NCBI GenBank assembly: GCA_037833965.1
Contig: AP031354.1
Location: 8,782,001 to 8,846,000, forward strand
Direction of reading: 5' to 3'
DNA from: Marchantia polymorpha subsp. ruderalis
Taxonomy: Eukaryota; Streptophyta; Marchantiopsida; Marchantiales; Marchantiaceae
DNA length: 64,000 nucleotides
Below the pieces are notes generated by a model. The model saw only the letters and a program-made list of their open reading frames with translations, searched no databases and was not told where the DNA came from. The number at the start of each line of letters is the position of its first letter. Position 1 is the stretch's first letter. The position numbers and the translations under genes were made by a program. Of this stretch, positions 40,501 through 52,868 are shown piece after piece.

Positions 40501-41276
40501 AGCAGAGCTGTGGGATGACATAGATTAGCCTCGGTCTAGGTTCCTGCCTTCATTCTGGCTCAGTGGTCCACGATGGAGACCTTTCAGCCTAGTCTGTCTG
40601 TTTGTGAAGTACCATCAATTTTGACCGACCTGTTTGTGCTTGCTTTGACCCTCAGCTTTGGAGCTCACACATGTGTACATGAAGATTTGTCCTTGGCCAA
40701 AATCTGACCAGCATTTGGGCTACTTCAGAGCTATGAAGTTTTTGCCTTCTATGAGATTAGCTCTGAGTTACTGACTACTTGGGTAATATTGGATTGGTAT
40801 GCAGTGCTCAGCTCCGAATTCCGATCCAATCCAGCCGTCTCGATCCGGAGAACGAGTGTGGATCACCTCTTATAATGATGACCATGGTAGCTAGTCGAGA
40901 GCGTGGGAATCACGATCGCACAGATTCCACGGCTGAAAAGGGAAGAAATCCTTGTCTTCTCATCTGCTGGAGATTTCTTCACTTTTTTCTCGAGAACTTT
41001 GTCGTAAACTCCATCTCGGTTTGTGATATACTCTAGCTTGTGTGTGAGTCACAGGCATGATTCTCTTGAGAACGGCAAATGTCACCGCCGCGTTACGCTG
41101 ACATGGACACGTACAAAACTATCAGATTTGGAGAAAGTAGCAAGTGAGGTGAATGAATTCATCTCCATCGTAAGAACATCAACTTCTACGTCTGGCAATT
41201 CTCCATTTCGTTTTCAGAATTGAATCATGTCTAATGAGTTAGCACATGTACATGTGCATTCACCCTATTCTTATAT
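37515..41276. other. AT-rich intergenic DNA between the DP-like and GT23-like genes
   Basis: The two genes converge on this spacer, so both 3' untranslated regions lie in it. Composition is very AT-rich from about 39.5 to 40.3 kb. Frames at 38857-39156 and 39102-39425 (plus) and 39148-39414 (minus) overlap each other and have no recognisable motif. Nothing else is supported. Confidence 0.5.
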
Positions 41277-43906
41277 TTAATCCCGGCTCCAGCCGTTGTC
41301 TAAGGACATGGTTACCGGTCCCATCGCACCAGGATTCACCAATCTGTGCTGTGAGGCCGTAACTTCCCCAAGGAAACGACCGACATTGGAGCTGTACGTG
41401 ACTATGGAATAGTCACAAATCCTTGAGAATATGTACAAAGTTGCAATAAAATGCTCCTGCGATTCCCGCTTCAATTCTTCCGGCACTCGGTTGTGTGCAC
41501 CATAATTTTCAAGGAGATGTGAGTCGGAAAGCCAGTCGTACATGATCAATCTTTTCGTTGACGACGATGATTCGTTGCCTGCATTGTGAGAAGGAAACGT
41601 ACTATTGCTTACAGTTGCAAGGCCCGCTTTAGAAAGAGTTTCGTCCCCTCTTCCACCGTTTATGACCGACGCTAAGGACTCGATTGCAGTACCAGAATCA
41701 GATATGAGGAAAACCGATGGCCATCGAAAGCCATGCTCTTTCTCCATCTCCCTCATTTTGTCAGCAAAGTCAGACACATCTCTGTATTTCTTGTTCTTAT
41801 TCCAGAAGGGATCTTCCCTCTGCACAAGCCCAGGTACAGTACACTGAAAGTAAGGAGAACCGGACTTCACCAACATCTCCTTCTTTTGCTTTTCTCTCAG
41901 CTTCAGTAGAACTTCTCTCTCCCAACAAATGGTTTCAAATCATACAGAGCTTGACACTGAGCTTAAACAGATCAGAATGCAATCGATCATGATTTTGGAA
42001 AGGAACTTCGGTCTAAGGTCAACATGTTTTCCTCTGATCAAGCTATCTACACACCTTGTACGGTAGGCGTAAGATGCTTGGAAAACGGATTTGACTGTTT
42101 GCAAGATGTACAGCTCTGACAAGATAAAAATGAACAACTTCCCCAGTACGTGAATACGTACGACCTGCATCGAGCTAATGCAACATGCGCCAGCCGTTTG
42201 AGGTAGATCGGAGGAGATCAGATCGAGATACATCATATTCACGGACATTCAAGTTCAATGCTTTGGAACTTACAGCTTTATCAGTTTGACGAGCATGTAT
42301 ACCAAGAACGGGGGGCCTCCAAAGCGGCCGGCCGGATTCATCCGAGTACCCAGCCATAATACTGTCGGCGATCATTTTCACACGCTCCGAAGTTTTACTG
42401 AGCATCCAACCGCTCAACATCGATATCATCAGGAAATCTAGGCGGCTCGGTTCTATCCTGGAGTTCGTGCACCGATCTTTTTCACCGTATATTCCAACCA
42501 TACCTGACCCTTTCCTCTTCAGCTTGTGCCAAAACTTGACCTTGTAGTAGCTTAGAGCATCCTCGTACATTATTGGATCGATGCAGACACCAGCTCGACC
42601 TTTTCTGAAAGGCTCCAGTAAGGTGATATTTCCAGGTGGAAAGGAGTCCCCATCTTCTATAAGTGCGTAGTCCCAGGTTACCAAATTGCCGGACTTGTAT
42701 GTCGTCTCGTTGCCGTAAAATTCTTCTATGCTGCACGATGAGAAGTTGAAATAGCATCCGAGGTTACTTGACTCCGGAGGACAACCGTAGTATGTGGGGT
42801 TCTTCCCATTTCTTGTAGTATCCAGCACCGTATACCCCCTCAACATCCCAATCAAAAGAGGCACTGTGAACACGTGCACATTAGACAGCAAACCTGCCAC
42901 AATGTCAACGAGTATCAGTTATATGTTGATCCTCGATAGATCTCGTCCAGAGTGCGGTTGTCTCTACAAGAGGTTCATGAAAACTGCAAGAGTGGCACAC
43001 TGAAGGACGACCGTATCATCATACACGAAGAGAACGTCGAAAATCGTAAAACTCAGATAGTGTGCAGAATTTCAATATTATACAGAAACTTTATCAGAGC
43101 ATTGAGATCATGCAGTCTCATGTTGATCAATTCATCTGGCTCATTACCTGCGTTGTGAGAACGGTGGGAAAACACGTGCCTTTTCTTACAGTCGGTTGGA
43201 AACTGACTCCGCTCAAGTTCGGACAGAAAATGTGTCTCGAAGTCTTCATCCCACCAAAGCGACCCATTTTTAAGGCTTTTGTGCATTCTTTCCCTCCCTG
43301 GCCAGTTGGGGTCAACACTTTGTATTTGAGGATTGCTTCTCCACTCAGCGGCTCTTGTTTTCCAACTATTCCAACGATTCTCTGAGTCTTTTTCGTCTCC
43401 AGGTTTCCCTGCGAATTATCAACATCATCGTAACGAATGTGGAAGCTCAAATACTCGAATGAAGGAAGTGAAATCGTAAATTGCTTTGGTGGAGCGCTTG
43501 GGTAAAACATACAACGACATACAGATCGGAAATGAAATGAATTTGACTGATGCATGAAGGAGTCTGAAAGAATCAGAACACTCCAGAAATGCGACGACGA
43601 AATTGGAGCCTGGAGAGGATTGTCATCGGAATGAGCAAGTACAATTCGACCGTCTTACGTACCCATGGCCAAGACCTTCAACTGATCATGTTGCACCCGA
43701 GACTGTTCACCTGCCACCTTACTGATCTGCTCCAGCTTAACATTAACCTCAGGATTTGAAACAGTGAACGATCCAGAGTACCCGAGGTACGAGAAAATCG
43801 AGTCATAGCATTGTAAAGTGATGACAGCTGATAGTGCACATAGAGTAAGCATGCGCCATAACAAAGTCTCAGCTCCAACACAAGCACAGAAACCCCGAAT
43901 CTTCAT
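41277..43906 (-). CDS. GT23-like (FUT8/NodZ-type) fucosyltransferase, type II membrane protein
   Basis: Predicted Golgi glycosyltransferase that would move fucose from GDP-fucose to an acceptor glycan. Exon model: 43906-43663, 43408-43148, 42893-42274, 42113-42055 and 41916-41277, giving 607 residues with consistent phases. The small fourth exon and the acceptor of the fifth are the least certain parts. Seen: a short cytosolic end and one membrane segment (about residues 15-34), then a stem. Next comes WWDEDFETHFLSELERSQFP with a Cys-containing segment PTDCKKRHVF, then the GDP-fucose motif GIHARQTDK (366-374). VFLISDSGTAIESLA follows, and a C-terminal core ending IYIFSRICDY-like (read as LYIFSRICDYSIVTYSSNVG). 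This order matches FUT8, about 575 residues in human. FUT8 has two adjacent arginines in HVRRTDK; here the second is Gln. A stop codon four codons before the ATG supports the start. Family is inferred from motifs; donor and acceptor are not shown. Confidence 0.78.
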
Positions 43907-44864
43907 GATGATACACTAGCGCAACTCTTCAGGACGAGGACCTTGAGAGTGTTAGCTCTGCAGTTTGTACCAACTCGAGCTGAAACCCAGTGCTGCATTC
44001 ATTCGAGCTTAAACTCAAAGATAAGTTAAAATTGACCGATCGTGTAAATCACCATCACCATCACCATCCGTATACATCTGTTGGGAGTTGTCGCACATCT
44101 ATCTTCATGATTTCTGCATGCTTGCAGGTGTACCAGTACTGCGTACGAAGGAGGTACGACTCGAGCAGACAAGTAGCTGAAGAGATATTGTCGATTATTA
44201 ATTGGAGAAACTGCGAACTGATTGCAACTCCGAGAGTGGCAATCATCTATCGTTGTGCAGCTCGTGCTAATCTGAGCATCTTACATACTCGAGATGACAT
44301 AAAGAACAAGAAAAGCTGCCACTGGCTCATGCATATACGGGGCCGGACCTTGCTGCTAGATTCCTTTCTTTGAAACTAGAAGCTCGCGGTCTGCTGTATG
44401 GAGATGAGCGGAACACGTAACTACTTGAGTCAAATGTATGGTCGCATTTTAAAATGTTTAATACCTGGCAGTACACAGGTGTTGACATGAGAAAACTCAG
44501 GCCCCGTATAAGAAAGTAAATCTCTTTATTTCAGGTTTATGAGAAGGTTTTGCTATGTTTCCATGTATGAACAACGTTTCAGTAAAAGTATTTTAACTCC
44601 TGAGAATGAATTTCATTGATGATACCCACTCGTGAAAGCTCAATCAAAAGAAACAATTAAGGAGAGCCAATACAATCCTTCCCGCATAGGCAAGTTGTAA
44701 TGTACAGTATATATAAATCTCTCTAGCCTCATAGAATATCTTAATAGAATCCATAAAATATTGCGCCGCTGGACGTAGTTTGAGAAGCTAGAGACCACAG
44801 CTGTCAGACCCTACGTGCCCATACGCGTAGCTCTCCATTCGAAGTCCTCCACGATCGCCAGACT
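43907..44864. other. Upstream region of the GT23-like gene
   Basis: This follows the GT23-like start codon on its 5' side. A 127-codon plus frame (43990-44373) owes a run of six histidines to a CATCAC repeat near 44049 and has no other feature. I read the first few hundred bases as promoter and leader and see nothing else. Confidence 0.35.
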
Positions 44865-47318
44865 TCACATGTTTTTCAACAAATCCAGTTCTTCTGAATA
44901 TGACATTTGTTTATTATTTCGTAGATCTTCAGTGACACCATGATGACTGTGGTTGCTTCTCTGCCTTCTCGGAACATCGCTACGACTCGAATTGGTGTGA
45001 CTCACAAGTCCTGAGTCACGTGAGGTCCAAACTACAGTAATTGTGCCTAGAAGTGCCCACATAATCACCCGTGATCAGTCATCAAGCCAATCGCAAAGAT
45101 AATTCCATGAATTGTTGAACGTCAACGACTGTCCGAACAGCCATTCTTAGTTCTTCAAAACTTGAGACTATTGCTTACAAGGTCTCGACTGGAAGACAGC
45201 AGAAGCATAAGCTTCCCTGGTTTCTTTCGAAGGGCCAAAGTAACTTATGCAGCGAATTTTGTAGAGTGGTGTGGTATATGAATGGACAGAAGGATAATCT
45301 TCACCTTGCGCCAGTACACTGGGCCTGCAGAATACGGTGGTGTATGATCAGAATGACTGCTTGAAGTGATTTTTACATGCATGCTTCATTGATTTGCAGC
45401 TACACGACGTGGCTTCACAATCATCTTCAGTACATCCATAAATCAGAACCGAATACTTACGCGTACCATCACAATTCTCTTCAGTCAAACGTAAATCTGC
45501 CGATTTGAAAGCCGAAGAGGGAAGAGTTGAATGTAGACCTACTTGATCATGATGATTCTCTGTTTTGTCTTCCACTTAATGCAATCCAGCTAGTTCGGTA
45601 ACCACCATGACATCTCAATTGATTAGTAAATTGTCTACTCTGGGAGAAGGTGGCGGATCTTAGTATCTCTTAATTTCAGGATTCACTAAGTTTAGGTAGA
45701 TTATCAAGGTCCAGATATGATCCATAGCTTCAGCTGTCAAACATGAGGTTTTGGAAACTCTTCCTGAAAACTCTCTCTGCTGCTGTGCAAGAACTGAAAC
45801 ACTTAAGTGAATCGTCTAGTCTGTGCCCAGCGCTATTGACTGATGAATGTTGTTGCCGGAAATGTGTGCCCTGCCAGATGGTTAGGAAACAAATAACGGG
45901 ACTTCTAATCAACAATTTCTTCTGCAAACTGCTCCGAAGGTGTGGGCTTATACCAACGTATGACAGTCTTAAACAAAAAGTCGACCTGTCAGAATCTGTT
46001 CTTCCTCCACTCCATTTCAGTTCGGGCTGACCGGACAGTTGTAGATAAAAATTATTACCTGCAATCACATGAAACCATTTGAGGCGTCAAGTCAAGATCA
46101 GAAGCAATGTAACAAGGGGATGTGGAATCGAGTCTGACTTCTGAACAGAGGTGATTAACTTTGAACAAAAGCTTTCTTAGAATAAAGTACAGACGGAGTA
46201 AGTTTTACTTTACACCGTTGCATAAAATGATTGATACGGACGACAATGTGAAGATCCATCAAGCATTGAATCTGGTGCTTGTCGCTTCGCCGGACTTGCG
46301 GACCATTGCGTCAGATGCGTTGACTGTGCCAAGAATGTCCATCAAGCCAATCCACCGTCTATGTCAGTTCAAGATCAGACTCTCATATAATACACCTCAT
46401 GATGGCCAAGTTGTCGAAAAGTATTCGGAACTTTGAGTAGCTCCACGTTTAAAATGTGACTCACTTCTGGTGAGGAAACTTTTTGTCAAGTTCGACCCCC
46501 AATGACGGTAACGTATTACTCGTATCAAACAAGGAAGACATGCAAAGAGTCCAAAGCTGAGGATCATCTGTTTGATCCGTGGCCAGAGTCGGCATGATCT
46601 AGAAATTCCAGTTCACGAAGTTTCCTCTCCTCTGTAGATTTTGCGAAGATTATTACAGTACCTGTTATACATCACAACTTCAAACTCGTGAGGGGATCCA
46701 TGCCTTTCATCTCTTCCTTTTCTTTCATATGCACTTATCTTTCTTGTTTGTAGATGAAGACTGATTGATTGAAGGTATTTTCTATCTGTCGAGAAAAGAG
46801 ATTTTGCGCAGTGCACGCCCGTCCACTCAAACATCCACAACCAGACCACCCTCACAATCACCATGTTATGCATCGAAGAGAACAGCGTGAGAAGGCGATG
46901 ATACATATATTAAGGGGGAGCTCGTAATATTGTCCTCAATACTGCATCTTTAGTGTCGCTTTGCAGTGTTAACACTACACCACACCGTTCTGAGGCAGAC
47001 AAAGCGAGCCCTCTAGCTAAAGTCCAGTGACAATGTAAACCATTACAATTCGGATAGACAGTGCTCATTTTTTGGGATGACCAATTTCCCAGCCTCAAAT
47101 TTGACGCAACAGTAATAAGCTCAGGATTTCATACCCGCTATGATTTGTGGAAGATCCCGCGGGCTGCAGGACTGTGCAGATTGCATATATCTCCGATCTC
47201 TAGTGAGGCCTGAAATGAACTTATTTTGATGATCCTCCACAACTTGAACGTAAGAATAAAAAATGGCAAATATAATGAAAGCAGTAATGACCTTGTGAAT
47301 GCCATCGTCGTAAAACAA
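44865..47318 (-). other. Unresolved minus-strand open frames, possible small gene or remnant
   Basis: Several minus frames lie in series. 47318-47121 starts with a membrane-like segment (VITAFIIFAIFYSYVQVV) and ends at a donor-like GCGG|GTATGA. A frame near 46.7 kb ends at a donor-like AACAG|GTACTG after SPHEFEVVMYN. 46068-45730 has 112 codons. 45575-45348 is cysteine-rich (GCTEDDCEATSCSCKSMKHAC). 45068-44865 starts with a hydrophobic stretch (MIMWALLGTITVVW). I could not join them in consistent phases and recognise no family. Plus-strand frames (45743-46030, 46161-46436) compete over part of the span. Confidence 0.25.
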
Positions 47319-50300
47319 TTCCTATTGTCATGAACTTGAGCTCTTAATGCTGTAAATACCAGCATAGTTTGTAAAGTGACTTCGTCATATTTTTCTCAAA
47401 ACACGAGGCTTACAACCAGCACTTCTACCAAGCAATACTAAATTATGAAGCCCTTTTATTGTCAATCTTGCAAGTAAGTAAACCTTCGGTTTTTCTCGTC
47501 AAGAAAGACGAATTTAAAAAATGAGCAAGTCAAATGTATGTCTGAAATATGGGAGCGTATCATGTTGGTAATTGGTGCCAGTACAGGAGCAAATTCATGA
47601 ATTTGGTTCTGACTTAAACCCGTCAAGTGACTTTGTGAGAGTACGTGCTCGAATTTCAATTTCGTAAATATTTACAAGTTGTAAATGATTATTTCTAATC
47701 ATATATATGTCAATGTTTTTATCGTGTCCCAAATGGAAATAGTGCAACTCAGGGAAGAAGGCTTCGGACAAGAGCCCGAACAGTCTCACAAACGGATACC
47801 AACGTGTCCATTGATCCCGACCCAGCTGGCTGCTCTCTGTTTCTCATATTTATATGGCAGCAACCTTTTGCTGCCACTTGAATATGCATCATATCTCATC
47901 ATATCTCCAAGCGGAGAAAGAGTAGAAATTTGATAGTTATTGGAAGGTTGTCACCGTTCGCTGGACTTCTATTGCGTTGCTGCCTCCCCATACACACTCA
48001 ATTTCAACCATATCCGATTTGGTAGTTTTCTCTCCACTGAAAAATCACTCGTAGATTGTAACATTTGCACATCACTAATAGATATTTAAATGGACATACT
48101 TACCCAAGATTTTAATGTAAGAGAATGATGCATAATAATGATGATGCATCATCAAATCGAACTACAGTAACAATTAGTTGTTTATTTTACATCAACATTG
48201 CCAAAACGAATATTCATCAGATTCATTAGAAGAATGCATAACTTCTTGACACGGTGTCGTCAACGAGCTGGATTGTATGTCTATAGTCAAATCAGTAGGG
48301 AAAGAGTAATGTAATACAATCTCGTGTCAAGATATCTTAGACGAATCATCTCTAGTTTGTAGCTATATAGAAAATTTTCTCATCTCTGTTTCTCCCGAAT
48401 ACACAGAATCTTAAGTCTATAGATAGACATAAATATATTGTCTGCAGTTTTTGGCTTATTTTTTAGAAATGTACTATTTTAAATCACAAATTAATAAGAT
48501 CTTAAATCAGACAAGACTGATCAACTAGCCAACAATGTTACAGACATTTTCTAATCATCAATTGAATCCAATCAACATAATGTCATTAGCTATGCAGATT
48601 ACATGGTTATGTGTCTAGTCGGATGAGGTCCATGATAATCCTATAAAAAATGGTTGTAATTCCTTTGAATGAGAAAAATACGTTCTTTCAGATTCCGCAA
48701 TGTCTTACATTTCGTTATTTGCCCACAAGACAAAGCTGGATAATCAAGGGTACAACAACTTCCTTACTATGGACTTGAAGACACACTATTTCTCTACCAA
48801 AATTTTAGAACATGACGTATTGGCACGGCCAAAGTTTTACTTTTATAAAAGCTTAATTATCAGCCTAGGAATACTAAATTATACATAAAAGAAAGCATAC
48901 ATATTTCGATAATCATCGTAAATGATTCAACGATTACAATATGTGCTGAAAAAGGATGAAGGAATTTGAAATAATAATTATTATTATTATTTTCATTTTA
49001 TTATAAATAAGTAAGTGACTTATGTACACCAATATCTCTTCATTCTCTTACGATAAATGCATGTGATAAACACTTAATATCTATAACATCTCTGTAATAG
49101 ATATTTTTTTCTTACCAATAAAATGGTTGCAGAAAATTGTTGCAGGAAGTGGAATCAATGTTAAGGGTCATGATAATATGATAAGATGCAACATGATCTC
49201 CTTAATAGCAATGATCGAATATCAATTCATATTTTCTCCATTGCGAAGAAAAATGAACTTGTTTAATACCACAATTTCACCGCCCCGACTTTCGTGAAGT
49301 TGAATCTCCTAACACAGCTAGTACTGAGGCTTCAAAACATGCGAGAAGAAACGCAATACTGTATTTAGTTCCAAATGCAAGAGAATCCGACTCTACCCTA
49401 AACCTCTCAAATATATATATTTCATGAACACAAATTTCTACCCATCAAGACCTAGCAGGAGAAAAGTAAGTACTGGCGTAAGACGTAATCGTGTATTCCA
49501 TTCTGCACCAATTGTACATAACTGGCAAGAGCATTCCTCTCATTCTTTTCCCATCTCGAACACAGAGATAAATACATAGTACAGGGGACACTAGGAAAAA
49601 ATCCTCTTACAATTGACAATCTTTCTTGAATATGCATTTTTAAATGATGAAATTTCATCAAGCGGCATTTAAACTATGAAAATATTTCCGGATCGTGTAC
49701 CTGATAAAAATTCATAATAAGTTAAGCAATATCTGCAAGACTAGATACATTTGCACATATTTATGTTCAAAATTATGTCATAAAAAATAACACAAGAAAA
49801 ATTGAAAATATGTTATATAAAAAGCATGTATCGATATATTCATGACTCAAATCAATTTCAATTTGATGATCCAATATATTAAATGCAAGATATATATTTC
49901 AATGTAAAGTTCGTGTTAAAAAAAAAACATTGAGTTTTAAAAATCACGTTCTTTGTTCTTGCATCTGAAAAACATATTATATTTGATACTCTTTAATAGC
50001 TAATTTAAGAACTCTGATCAATATCTTGGTTCAAAAAATTGATCATGAGTTTTAATGACTTAGGATAATGGCCCTACATCAACTCGACAAGAGTCTTGTC
50101 ATAAAATAAATTGCTATAAATTTCTATATGCAATCAATGTTACAAAATAGCTATTTTATAAGAAAAAATTGACTAAAGGAACCATCATATATACAGAAAA
50201 GTAAATCAGCTCAAACTGTACATTTCATCTTTAAAAATTTCAAATTACATATAAGACAACACCATAAAACTAAGATAATTATTATCTGAAAGTAGTAAAA

Positions 50301-52089
50301 CCTTATTTTATGCATTGAATCTAAATAATTCAATCAAAATTAGGCACTAAATGCAAAAACTATGAAAAATGTGTGATTATACTGATATTGTTAAGGGTAT
50401 GAATTAATAAAATTCAAATTGACAATAAGTTCGTTTCTCAAATTTATATCTTTTGTATCAACATTACCTTGTTAACTAATTCTCTTGTATGATCAAATGA
50501 TATTATAAAATCAAAGTATGATAATGTTGCGGTACATATTTTAAATTAACATTTTTGGAAATTGTTTCTTTTATCACGATTAAAATTACTTATTTCTATC
50601 ATTTCGTTTAATGTTTTTTAAACAAAGCTTTCCATTATACATCTTTATGAATACATTTTTACCCTAGCACCTGGCATAAGATCGATTTAATTTAAGCATG
50701 AGTTGAAATATCATATTATTAAGATTAAAAAATGCTCGATATGTGAATTTTATATATTTAATAAATATTTTTTTAATTTTTCAAAACACAAATATCAATA
50801 AATGTAGCATTATAAAATGAATAACGATAAAAAATTATATCACATGATATATAATTAAATTAAACACAATATGATTGAATAGATAAACTGAAACTTCACA
50901 AAAGTTATAAATCTTGCCTACGAGCTTCATTCTTTATTCATATAATGTTTCAAACAAAAGTAAAAGGATGGCTCAAACTAAATCATATTATATCCAAGTA
51001 TTTTCATGTAAATTTTATACAATTTTTGTTCATTTCAAATTAAATTTTTCTAGTAGATAAAAAAGAAAAAACATTTATTATGATAAAATTCACATGATTT
51101 GTGCCAAAACTATGCTCAGCCAAAACTATATAATTTGTTCTAATTTATTCACAATACGATCTAAAATTGGTAAAATTATATAATAAAGAAGTTAAATGAT
51201 ACAAAATCCAATTTTCATAAAATATTATCATAAATATATTAAGTTTAGGGTGAAGATGAAGCAAAGAAACCAATTTACTAAATATCTTAAACTTTGAAGA
51301 TGAATAGAAAAAATGTTGAACTGTAGTTTGAATTCAATTCAATTCAATTTGGAAAAAATCTAAAGTTCGGAAGCTTTTTGTGTGACAAAAACGGTCTTTA
51401 ACTTAATTCAATTCTATATGATTTCATCTATAAGTTAAAAATTATAGCTAAATTGATGAAAACAAGATTCAAATAGAAAATAAGAATTCAATTGAAATAA
51501 ATAAATAAAAGTTAAAATTAAAATTAGGAGAGATGAATTTAGCATTTAGATTTAACTTTCATATTTTGATTTATATTTATAAATACATATAAATATTTCC
51601 TACAAAGATTATAAATTTCATTTTAAAATTATTATATTTTTATATAGGAAATTTAGATTTTTTTTAATTTCAAACAAATAAAAATAAGCAATTTGGATTA
51701 ATTTTTTGATCAATACTTTTGTTGAGTTTTTGTTCTAAATATGAAGAGGTGATCTTGAAGAATAATCTGCAAACAATGAAACAAGAAATCTTTGAAAAAT
51801 AGATTCAATGATTTGATCCATAAAATAAGTTCTCAATATTTATAAATCGGTGTCAAACATTGTGAAAAAAAAAGTCTTATAATTCTAAGTTCTCCTCTAA
51901 GTGAAGAAAAATTGAATATGACAGGAATGATATTGAAGAAATATTCCTTGCATGAATTAAAATTAAAGTTTTATTTTTTTTTGAAGTTATTCACTCAATA
52001 TTCACTTCCAACAGTAACAGTAGATAATTAAAAACATTAAAACCAACACACGATAATCAATAACAGCAGATTAGACAATGCATAAGTGA

Positions 52090-52868
52090 TTCACACTGTC
52101 AAGGGTAAGTCCACAAGTAGTTATTTGCTTGATGGTATCCCATCAAAACTTAAATTGCTTGATATGATCCATCAAGTTTCAGTTTACCCAATGGGACCCC
52201 ACCTACGGTTTGCATCACAATGTTCTAGTATGAACAAAAGGTGTAATGTGTGCGTGAGTCTCACTTCGTGTTACGTTGGGCAGTTGATACTTCATTTCAC
52301 AGCGATGCGGATGAGTAATCTCATCTATAGAGCACATTGATAATCAATTGACTCCAGACCTGTACGCGGCATGTGCTCCGATTAGCCTCCTTGACGCAAC
52401 TCATCCGCTCTAATTCATCTCGTGTGCACCGTCCCGAGGGAGTAAGAATTGCTTCCCTTTGACAGACAGCTAGCTCAGTCGATGGGTAAAACCGGCACAG
52501 GTGGTTTCGAACACCGATATTTCCTATTACATAAGAGGCTTTCCGCTTTTGCTTCGTTAAGGGAAACATACATATCAGGTTTCGCACCTCTTGAAAATCG
52601 TATATTTCTACAATTCAGCACTTAGGCACGAACTCGGATGTAGCCTTCGATCACCGCGATCGAGCAAGCAAAAAACTGAACCCTCCTACTCCTAACGGCA
52701 GAAGCGGGCCCTAAACAAGAATATACCCGTACTAGAACATCTACTAGAACTAACCGACGGTGTGCCGTCGTTGGGGTCTCATTGGGTAAATTGAAACTTG
52801 ATGGGTCCCATCAAGCAATTTACGTTTTGATGGGGTCCCATCAAGCAAATATCTCTCCACAGTGTGAA
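52090..52868. mobile_element. 779-bp element with ~104-118 nt inverted repeats, no transposase
   Basis: The left arm (52090-52207) and right arm (52765-52868) are inverted copies. Shared blocks in order are TTCACACTGT, ATTTGCTTGATGG, CCCATCAAAAC, TAAATTGCTTGAT, CCATCAAGTTTCA and TTTACCCAATG, with scattered mismatches. Each arm carries two palindromic TTGATGG/CCATCAA units. The interior is much richer in GC than the desert around it. It encodes no recognisable protein, so a non-autonomous DNA element (MITE-like) fits best. No target-site duplication is obvious, so the true ends may lie slightly outside. Confidence 0.65.
52471..52515 (+). promoter_or_regulatory. RNA polymerase III A-box/B-box-like pair
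   Basis: TAGCTCAGTCGATGG at 52471 resembles the tRNA A box, and GGTTTCGAACACC at 52503 resembles the B box with one extra T. They are 32 bases apart, closer than in a tRNA (about 44). No cloverleaf can be folded, so this is at most a tRNA-derived promoter remnant. Confidence 0.35.

Noticed and set aside
43127-43555. 142-codon minus frame overlapping the second exon of the GT23-like gene
   Set aside because: Splice phases from exon 1 and into exon 3 require the neighbouring frame (43408-43148), whose peptide also matches the FUT8-like order. The 142-codon frame is a shadow and runs into intron DNA.
43990-44373. 127-codon plus frame with six consecutive histidines
   Set aside because: The His run comes from a short CATCAC repeat. 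The rest has no recognisable feature.
52086-52340. 84-codon plus frame as a gene
   Set aside because: Its first part is the left inverted-repeat arm, and the similar minus frame at 52962-52750 is the right arm. The similarity comes from the DNA repeat.
52471-52515. A true tRNA gene
   Set aside because: A- and B-box-like words are too close together, the B box has an extra base, and no acceptor stem or anticodon arm can be formed.
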